DNA from: Candidatus Villigracilaceae bacterium
GTDB taxonomy: Bacteria; Chloroflexota; Anaerolineae; Anaerolineales; Villigracilaceae
Direction of reading: 5' to 3'
DNA length: 64,000 nucleotides
Assembly (NCBI GenBank): GCA_026645935.1
Contig: JAPKMP010000019.1
Span: 16,174 to 80,173, forward strand
Program-made: the position numbers and the translations under genes
Notes under the pieces: generated by a model
What the model was told of the DNA's origin: nothing
The model's input: the letters and a program-made list of their open reading frames with translations, nothing else
Database searches by the model: none
Shown here: positions 32,960 to 39,020 of the stretch, in pieces
How the letters are laid out: each line of letters opens with the position of its first letter
How positions within the stretch are numbered: position 1 is the first letter of the stretch

Positions 32960-35431
32960 TCATTCGCTGGCGATCTGTTTGCCGTACCGTTTTGCCAGTT
33001 CACGCCGCAACACTTTGCCGATGAACGTGCGCGGAAATTCTTCCATAAAGATGACGAAGCGCGGAACGAGGTGCGGGGGCAGGCGCCTCTTGCAATAGGC
33101 GATCACAGACTCGGCGCTCGGCTTTTCCCTGCCCGCAATGACAAATGCAAAGGGATGCCCCGCCACCGCCACGACCACCGTTTCCTTCACCTGCGGGATT
33201 TCGTAGATCACTTCCTCCACGTCGCGCGGGAAGGCGGGTTCCTTGCCGGCTTTTTCGGGGTACCACATATCGGCTTTGCGGGCGATGATCCGGCAAAAAC
33301 CATCCTCGTCCATTTGCGCCACATCGCCGGTCAACAACCAGCCGTCGTCCATGATGACTTCCTTCGTGGCTGACTCGTTCTTCCAATAGCCCATCATCAC
33401 CTGCGGACCCCGCACGGCGAGTTCGCCGATCTGTCCCTGTTCCACTTCTTTGCGTCCGGACCTTAGATCGACGATAGCCGCCTCGGTGGATGGCAATGGA
33501 ACCCCGATCGTGCCGAGCCTGCGTTTTTTTCCCATGGGGTTGGCGTGCGTGACGGGCGAAGCCTCGGTCAAGCCATATCCTTCCACCAGCTTGCCTTTGG
33601 TAAGTTTTTCGAATGCTTCCTGCACTTCGACAGGCAATGGTGCGGAACCGCTGATGCAGGCTTTTATCGAAGCGATGCCGTATTTGCGCACGCCTGGGAA
33701 GTTATTGATGGCAACATACATGCTCGGCGAACCGGGAAAGATCGTAGGTTTGTATTTCTTGATGGATTTCAACACGTCCAGCGTTTTGAACTGAGGCTTA
33801 AGGATCAGCGCCGCCCCCAGCGAGACCGGCACGTTCATGGCTGTGGTCAAGCCGTAACTATGAAAGAACGGCACGACGCACAGCAACCGTTCCCTTCCCT
33901 CTTTTGCATCCGGAAGCCAGTGGCGTGTCTGCAACGCGTTCGCGACGAGGTTGCGATGGGACAGCATCACGCCTTTCGATTGAGCCGTGGTCCCGCCGGT
34001 ATATATGATCACCGCCATGTCGTCTGGCCGGACGTCCACCATCGGCGATTTCGTATCCTGTTGTGAAAGCCAGCGGTTCCAGTGCAGCGCGTTGACAAGG
34101 TCCAAACCGCGATTGCGCCAGCGCGAGATAAGATACTTCGGCAGGGATAGATATTGTCCGGGGTCGGTCAACACGAGATGCGGAACGCCCGCCCCATCTC
34201 GAATCTGCTTCGCCAGCCCCGCCCATATGGACATGGTCACCAAAACACTCGCATCCGACTCTTTGACCTGACGGATCAACTCCTCCGGCTCGGTCATGGG
34301 CGGGATCAAGACCGCCGCGCAGCCCGCTTTGAGCGTTCCATAAAAAGCGATGACCATCTGCGGGATGTTCGGCATAAGCAGGACAACTCTTGCGCCTTTT
34401 CCGATTCCCAGGGACAGCAACGCATTCGCAAAACGATTGACCTCATGATTCAATGCGCGATAGGTCAATTTCGCGCCTTCAAAAAAGACCGCCGGATTGT
34501 TCGGGAAACGCCTCACGGCAGAGCGCAGAAGATGCTGCACGGGAATCCGTGGCACATCCACTGTGTAGGGCACGCCCTCCTCGTAATTCGCAAGCCACTT
34601 CCGCTCGCTCTTTAGATCGTCGCGCTGTGTCGTTGGGAGGATAAAGGATTTATCCCGCCACGATTTTTTCGACTCACCTTTGAGAAAGGTCACGATCGCC
34701 CGGTCCACTGCCTCGCGCCTCTCGAGCATGACCATATGACCGGATACTCCAATATCGACATCGTCTGCGCCTGGAATGGACCCGGCCACTTTTTCGAACA
34801 ACGGACGGTCGAAGACGATGTCGCGATGCCCGCGGATGACAAGGGTTGGTACGGTTATTTTTGTGAATTTATCCCATCCGCGCCAGCCGGACATGTTGTT
34901 ATTATAGAACTCGCGCAAAGCGTGCGGCGGGGCATGCAGCCACTTCCGCGTAATGGGACCGATCAACCGAAGAATTATCGATGGCAGCGCCAGCCCCAAT
35001 CGGAAAAGCGGACTCAGCTTGAACTCGCCCGCCGTGGCGATGAGAATCAACCTTTCGATGTGATCCGGATGATTGAGCGCATAATCGGTGACGATCGCAC
35101 CGCCGAAGGAGTGGCCGACCAAAACAAAAGGCGGGGATACTTTCAACTGGGTCAGGACAGTTTCCAGGTCCAGCTGGATGCGCGGCATATCGTAGCCGGT
35201 CGAGGGCTTGTCGGAGAGTCCATGTCCGCGCAGATCGAAAGTGACCACGCGGTTATCCATCGCGAATTTCTGCATCTGGTAATGCCACTGCTCCGCCTTG
35301 CCGCCAAAGCCGTGGATGAAAACAATGGTCCGTTTGGGCCGTTCCGGCGAAACATCGATGGCGGACAACCGCACAAGCGGGTCTGAGGAAATGCGAACTT
35401 CGTATCGGTAGAGGTCGAAGTCTATGTCCAT
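32960..35431 (-). CDS. Fusion of alpha/beta hydrolase and acyl-CoA synthetase
   Basis: Single chain of 823 residues. Residues 1-255 are an alpha/beta hydrolase with IHGFGG (39-44), nucleophile Ser108 in GHSFGG, acid Asp204 and base His232 in SGHMVML. Residues about 295-815 are an AMP-forming ligase: P-loop YTGGTTAQSKG (477-487), YGLTEASPVTH, GELAVRGPQVMMGYW, WLLTGDVAQMD, and the adenylating Lys806 in FIGKVLRREL. The ligase resembles long-chain fatty acid CoA ligases. Both active sites look complete. A hydrolase that frees an acyl group and a ligase that activates it is an attractive reading, an inference. No carrier protein domain is present. Confidence 0.9.
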   Translation of the reverse strand: MDIDFDLYRYEVRISSDPLVRLSAIDVSPERPKRTIVFIHGFGGKAEQWHYQMQKFAMDNRVVTFDLRGHGLSDKPSTGYDMPRIQLDLETVLTQLKVSPPFVLVGHSFGGAIVTDYALNHPDHIERLILIATAGEFKLSPLFRLGLALPSIILRLIGPITRKWLHAPPHALREFYNNNMSGWRGWDKFTKITVPTLVIRGHRDIVFDRPLFEKVAGSIPGADDVDIGVSGHMVMLERREAVDRAIVTFLKGESKKSWRDKSFILPTTQRDDLKSERKWLANYEEGVPYTVDVPRIPVQHLLRSAVRRFPNNPAVFFEGAKLTYRALNHEVNRFANALLSLGIGKGARVVLLMPNIPQMVIAFYGTLKAGCAAVLIPPMTEPEELIRQVKESDASVLVTMSIWAGLAKQIRDGAGVPHLVLTDPGQYLSLPKYLISRWRNRGLDLVNALHWNRWLSQQDTKSPMVDVRPDDMAVIIYTGGTTAQSKGVMLSHRNLVANALQTRHWLPDAKEGRERLLCVVPFFHSYGLTTAMNVPVSLGAALILKPQFKTLDVLKSIKKYKPTIFPGSPSMYVAINNFPGVRKYGIASIKACISGSAPLPVEVQEAFEKLTKGKLVEGYGLTEASPVTHANPMGKKRRLGTIGVPLPSTEAAIVDLRSGRKEVEQGQIGELAVRGPQVMMGYWKNESATKEVIMDDGWLLTGDVAQMDEDGFCRIIARKADMWYPEKAGKEPAFPRDVEEVIYEIPQVKETVVVAVAGHPFAFVIAGREKPSAESVIAYCKRRLPPHLVPRFVIFMEEFPRTFIGKVLRRELAKRYGKQIASE

Positions 35432-35487
35432 CTGACGAGTTTATCAGGACAAGGCGAGGGTTGTCAATTTTGATTTACAAGCAGGGG

Positions 35488-35493
35488 TATAAT
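35488..35493 (+). promoter_or_regulatory. TATAAT -10 element placed for leaderless transcript
   Basis: TATAAT at 35488-35493 ends seven bases before ATG 35501. Transcription would begin at or next to the start codon. No ribosome site lies between. The -35 is not clear (TTGTCA at 35461 is 21 bases away). Confidence 0.6.
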
Positions 35494-35500
35494 GCTGCAT

Positions 35501-35827
35501 ATGAGCTTCGAAAAAGCCATTGAAGCCGCCATCAAAGAGGCGATGGAACGCGGCGAGTTCGATAATCTCAAAGGAAAAGGGAAGCCGATCGACCTTGACG
35601 CTTACTTCGAAACGCCGGAGGAACTGCGCCTTGCCTTCTCGGCGTTGAAAAATGCGGGCATCGCATCGCAGGAGGTGGAGTTATTGCAGGAGGTCGCAGT
35701 TCTAAAAGAAAAACTGAGACTTGAGGAAGATGAAGCCAAACGGGGTGAAATCAAAAAACTCATCCATGACAGGCAATTGCAATTCAACATCCTGATGGAC
35801 AGGCTGAAACGTAAAACAAGTCTATAA
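35501..35827 (+). CDS. DUF1992 (DnaJ-homologue subfamily C-like) protein
   Basis: Soluble protein of 108 residues matching the DUF1992 domain: FEKAIEAAIKEAMERGEFDNLKGKGKPIDLD is its N-terminal signature, followed by ETPEELRLAFSALKNAG and a coiled-coil tail. The domain occurs alone in bacteria and in DNAJC28 of animals; role unknown. ATG 35501 is preferred to ATG 35492, which falls inside the -10 hexamer. Confidence 0.86.
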   Translation: MSFEKAIEAAIKEAMERGEFDNLKGKGKPIDLDAYFETPEELRLAFSALKNAGIASQEVELLQEVAVLKEKLRLEEDEAKRGEIKKLIHDRQLQFNILMDRLKRKTSL

Positions 35828-35848
35828 ACTTGTTTTACGAATCTGCTT

Positions 35849-35877
35849 TTGACAAATCCCGCCCGCCCTGCTATACT
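35849..35877 (+). promoter_or_regulatory. Consensus sigma-70 promoter of the RNase J gene
   Basis: TTGACA (35849-35854), 17-base spacer, TATACT (35872-35877). One of the best promoters in the window. Start predicted near 35884, giving a leader of about 198 nt. Confidence 0.9.
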
Positions 35878-35883
35878 TCCAGC

Positions 35884-36081
35884 CGTTGGTTGACTTTCCC
35901 GGCGCCGAGGCGCCGTTTGTTTGAGAAACATCGTGTTTTGCCTGGGACCGATCTTCGCGAGCAAGTCAGCGAAGGTCTTTTTATTTGTTTGAGGGAAAGA
36001 CCTTTCAACACCCAAACCCTGACTTTAACCGCATAGGCGGTTTAATAAACTTACAGCTAGTGAGGTAAATAGAAAAACCAT
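35884..36081 (+). promoter_or_regulatory. Structured 5' leader of RNase J mRNA
   Basis: Three hairpins can be drawn. Hairpin 1: CGGCGCC (35900-35906) with GGCGCCG (35909-35915), then TTTGTTTG. Hairpin 2: GACC (35946) and CTTCGC (35953-35958) with GCGAAGGTC (35969-35977), then five T, an intrinsic-terminator shape. Hairpin 3: AACCGC (36027-36032) with GCGGTT (36037-36042). In addition AAGGTCTTT (35972-35980) can pair with AAAGACCTT (35996-36004), which would disrupt hairpin 2. The layout suggests attenuation or RNase-controlled expression. No known riboswitch recognised. Confidence 0.6.
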
Positions 36082-37725
36082 ATGAGTAAAAAAAATAGAT
36101 TAAGGATCATCCCGCTCGGGGGGCTGGGCGAAGTGGGAAAGAACATGATGGCGTATGAGTACGGCTCGGACATCATCGTGGTCGACGCCGGCATCATGTT
36201 CCCAAAGAACGACATGCTGGGTGTGGATTACATCATCCCGGACTACGAGTATTTAAAGAAAAAATCCAACCACGTGCTGGGATTGTTCATCACGCATGGG
36301 CACGAAGACCACATCGGCGCGGTACAACACTTCACCGAAGACATCCCCGTCCCGGTCTATGCCACCCCTCTCACCCGCGGATTGATCGAGGCGAAACTGC
36401 ATCGCAATGGTGCTCAACACAAAGTGCAGATGAAGACCATCAACGCCGGGGATTCGACCCGCATCGGTCCGTTCACTTTGGAATATTTCCACGTCAACCA
36501 CTCGATCCCCGACGCGGTCGGCATCGGCATCACCACCCCGGCGGGACTCGTCATCCACATGAGCGACTTCAAGTTCGACCAGACTCCCGTGGACGGCTGG
36601 CCCACCGATTTTGCCAAACTCTCCGAGTTCTCGAATCGAGGCGTGGACTTGTTACTTTCCGATTCGACGAATGCGGAGCGCCCCGGCTGGACTCCATCCG
36701 AGTCTGTCATCCGTCCAGCGTTCGAAAAAGTGCTCTCCGAAGCCGAAGGGCGTGTGATCGTTGCGACGTTCGCGTCGCTCATTTCGCGGGTTCAGCAGGT
36801 TGCCGATGCCGCCAAAGTAACCGGGCGCAAAATGGCTCTGGCTGGCACAAGCATGGTGGATAACGTCAAGATCGCGCGCAAGATGAAATATCTCGAAATC
36901 CCCGACGAAATGATCGTGCCGATCGAACAGGCGCTGAACATGCAGGATCACAAAGTGGTCATCATGTGTACAGGCTCACAGGGCGAACCGTCGTCCATTG
37001 TCGGGAGGCTCTCGGCGGGGACGAACCGCCAGTTCGGTCTCAAGGACGGCGACACAGTCGTGCTTTCCTCGCATCCGATCCCCGGCAACGAAGAATCCAT
37101 CAGCGCGACGATCAACCGCCTGCTGAGAAAAGGCGCGAAGGTCATCCACGACGGAATCGCCCCCATCCACGTTTCGGGTCACGCGGCGCAGGAGGAGCAA
37201 AAATTGCTCATCAACCTTGTGCGCCCCAAGCACTTCATGCCGATCCACGGCGAACTGCGACAACTCATCCGTCACGCAGAGATCGCGCAACAGATGGGCA
37301 TCGAAGAGGAAAACACCATCGTCGCCGAGAACGGACAGGTGGTGGAACTGGTCGGCAAAAAGATTCTGCTCGGCGAGCGCATCCCCGGCGATTACGTCTT
37401 CGTCACCGGCGAATCCATCGGCGACATCGACCACGACGTGATGAAGGAGCGCAGTCAACTTGCGCGAAGCGGCATCATGCTCATCGATATCAGCATCGAC
37501 AGGAAGAACGGCCGCCTGCTCCACGAACCCGAGATCGTCACGCGCGGCTTTGTCTCCCCCGAAGACGCCGAGTCCCTGATCCCCGATGTTCGCAGACTCA
37601 TCATGCGCACTGTCCACGATGACGGCTTCGACGATGAAAAGGACATCATCAACACGGTCAAGAGTTACCTGCACCAGCAAACCAAACGCAGGCCGATGGT
37701 TTTCGTCACATTGAGCAAGTCATAG
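36082..37725 (+). CDS. rnj: Ribonuclease J
   Basis: Endo- and 5'-3' exoribonuclease of 547 residues, central to mRNA decay and rRNA maturation in bacteria lacking RNase E. The metallo-beta-lactamase motif HGHEDH (His72, His74, Asp76, His77) binds two zinc ions. The beta-CASP domain (about 215-360) contains TGSQGEP, and a further histidine motif is HVSGHA. The C-terminal domain follows from about 450. Length is typical. The ATG at 36082 follows GTGAGG about 15 bases upstream. It is preceded by a strong promoter and a long structured leader; RNase J might cut its own leader. Confidence 0.96.
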   Translation: MSKKNRLRIIPLGGLGEVGKNMMAYEYGSDIIVVDAGIMFPKNDMLGVDYIIPDYEYLKKKSNHVLGLFITHGHEDHIGAVQHFTEDIPVPVYATPLTRGLIEAKLHRNGAQHKVQMKTINAGDSTRIGPFTLEYFHVNHSIPDAVGIGITTPAGLVIHMSDFKFDQTPVDGWPTDFAKLSEFSNRGVDLLLSDSTNAERPGWTPSESVIRPAFEKVLSEAEGRVIVATFASLISRVQQVADAAKVTGRKMALAGTSMVDNVKIARKMKYLEIPDEMIVPIEQALNMQDHKVVIMCTGSQGEPSSIVGRLSAGTNRQFGLKDGDTVVLSSHPIPGNEESISATINRLLRKGAKVIHDGIAPIHVSGHAAQEEQKLLINLVRPKHFMPIHGELRQLIRHAEIAQQMGIEEENTIVAENGQVVELVGKKILLGERIPGDYVFVTGESIGDIDHDVMKERSQLARSGIMLIDISIDRKNGRLLHEPEIVTRGFVSPEDAESLIPDVRRLIMRTVHDDGFDDEKDIINTVKSYLHQQTKRRPMVFVTLSKS

Positions 37726-37729
37726 CAAA

Positions 37730-37764
37730 GTAGGACGGGCTTAAGCCTGTCCTACAATTTTTTT
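37730..37764 (+). terminator. Rho-independent terminator of the RNase J gene
   Basis: GTAGGACGGGC (37730-37740) pairs with GCCTGTCCTAC (37745-37755), with one G-T pair, then AA and seven T (37758-37764). The hairpin overlaps the stop codon of convergent mutY (37752-37754). The palindrome resembles a dispersed repeat type. Confidence 0.88.
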
Positions 37765-38783
37765 GCAATTTGCCGATCCACTTTCCCCATCGGGTATTCT
37801 TCCAAATCTTTCAATTTGACCCACTTTAGGTTTTTATTTTTTGGAACCTCAACCTTCATACATAGGAATGGATGCGCTATCACTTTAAAGTGGCTATACG
37901 CATGTGATACTTGACCCAAACCTTCGCCTCTTTCCACCTGAATCCTGGTTGCCCTCTTCAAGGCTTTGACCAACTCCTTTCCTGGGTCACCAACCACCCT
38001 TACGTTTGGAAACTCCCACATCCCGCCCAATAAACCATCCCGTGGGCGTTGACTGAGCAGAACCCTCCCCCTCTCCACGATCACAGCCGCCGCATGGATG
38101 TAAGTTGGGATTTGCTTTTTCGGTTTCATCACCGGGCGTAATTCCTGCGTGCCATTTTCCCGCGCCTTGCATAACGTCATCAACGGGCATAACAAACAGC
38201 GCGGATTCTTCGGCAGGCAGACCATCGCGCCCAAGTCCATCAACGCCTGGTTATAGTCGCCCGCCCTCCCTTCGGGTAAATTCTTCGCTGCAAGTTCCCA
38301 GAGAATTTTCTCGCCCGCTGGCGAATCGGCATATTCCTCCGCATCGAAGAGACGTGAAAAGACTCGCCGAATATTGCCATCCAGAGTCGCCTCGTCCATT
38401 TTGAAGGCAAGCGAAGCAATCGCGCCGACGGTGTAACGACCGATCCCCGGCAGGCTTTTCAAATCGTCCAAATTGCGCGGGAGTTTCCCGCCGAATTTTT
38501 CAACGACGACTTTCGCGGCTTTATACAAGTTTCGCGCGCGGCTGTAGTAACCGAGACCTTCCCATGCATTGAGGATATCCCGCTCGGAAGCGGACGCCAA
38601 CGCCTTTACGGTGGGAAATTGCTTCATCCATATTTCGAAATACGGAATGACCGTCTCCACGCGGGTCTGCTGACACATGATCTCAGAGACCCAGACCGCA
38701 TACGGATCGGGATGGTCACGCCAGGGGAGGGAGCGTTTGTTGGCTTTGTACCAAGCGAGGAGGAGGGTGGAGAGGCGGGGCAT
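37752..38783 (-). CDS. mutY: A/G-specific adenine glycosylase
   Basis: Removes adenine mispaired with 8-oxoguanine. The protein has 343 residues. The helix-hairpin-helix motif is LPGIGRYTVGAIA (111-123). Catalytic residues Glu34 (VSEIMCQQT) and Asp135 (LDGNIRR) are in place. The 4Fe-4S cluster ligands are Cys189, Cys196, Cys199 and Cys205 (C-x6-C-x2-C-x5-C). The C-terminal NUDIX-like domain (about 228-343) recognises 8-oxoguanine. Its last codons lie in the terminator T-run of the RNase J gene. Confidence 0.96.
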   Translation of the reverse strand: MPRLSTLLLAWYKANKRSLPWRDHPDPYAVWVSEIMCQQTRVETVIPYFEIWMKQFPTVKALASASERDILNAWEGLGYYSRARNLYKAAKVVVEKFGGKLPRNLDDLKSLPGIGRYTVGAIASLAFKMDEATLDGNIRRVFSRLFDAEEYADSPAGEKILWELAAKNLPEGRAGDYNQALMDLGAMVCLPKNPRCLLCPLMTLCKARENGTQELRPVMKPKKQIPTYIHAAAVIVERGRVLLSQRPRDGLLGGMWEFPNVRVVGDPGKELVKALKRATRIQVERGEGLGQVSHAYSHFKVIAHPFLCMKVEVPKNKNLKWVKLKDLEEYPMGKVDRQIAKKL

Positions 38784-38789
38784 CGAGGG

Positions 38790-38821
38790 TTAGAGAATTA
38801 GAGAATTGGAGTATTGGAGAT
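38790..38821. repeat. Octamer repeats
   Basis: Four units of eight bases: TTAGAGAA twice, TTGGAGTA, TTGGAGAT. Just upstream of the mutY start. Confidence 0.75.
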
Positions 38822-38847
38822 GAGTGAAGGAGGAAATAGGAAAGAAA

Positions 38848-38917
38848 GTGGGGCGTGGTAAGTGGAAAGTGGGCGGTAGAAAGTCGGAAGTGAAAAGTGG
38901 GTAGCGGGATGTGGGAA
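38848..38917. repeat. Ten-unit degenerate heptamer array, consensus GTGGRAA
   Basis: Ten consecutive 7-base units, among them GTGGGGC, GTGGTAA, GTGGAAA, GTAGAAA, GTCGGAA, GTGAAAA, GTGGGTA and GTGGGAA. The period is strict while the bases vary. Confidence 0.85.
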
Positions 38918-38942
38918 GAGGCCGGTTCGGTGAGGGGAAATT

Positions 38943-38977
38943 AATCAGCGATCAGTGAACAATGAGCGGTGATCGGT
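38943..38977. repeat. Five-unit degenerate heptamer array
   Basis: AATCAGC, GATCAGT, GAACAAT, GAGCGGT, GATCGGT. Same period as the neighbouring array with a different motif (GATCAGT type). Confidence 0.75.
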
Positions 38978-39020
38978 TTTATTGATTACTGTCAACTGCT
39001 CACTGATTACTTGCATCTAC

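Noticed and set aside
36966..37622. A 218-codon Arg/His-rich plus-strand frame
   Set aside because: Overlaps the RNase J gene in another frame; its composition is that of an out-of-frame reading.
38848..38977. Possible CRISPR array
   Set aside because: Units are 7 bases with no separate spacers and no cas genes nearby; tandem short repeats instead.
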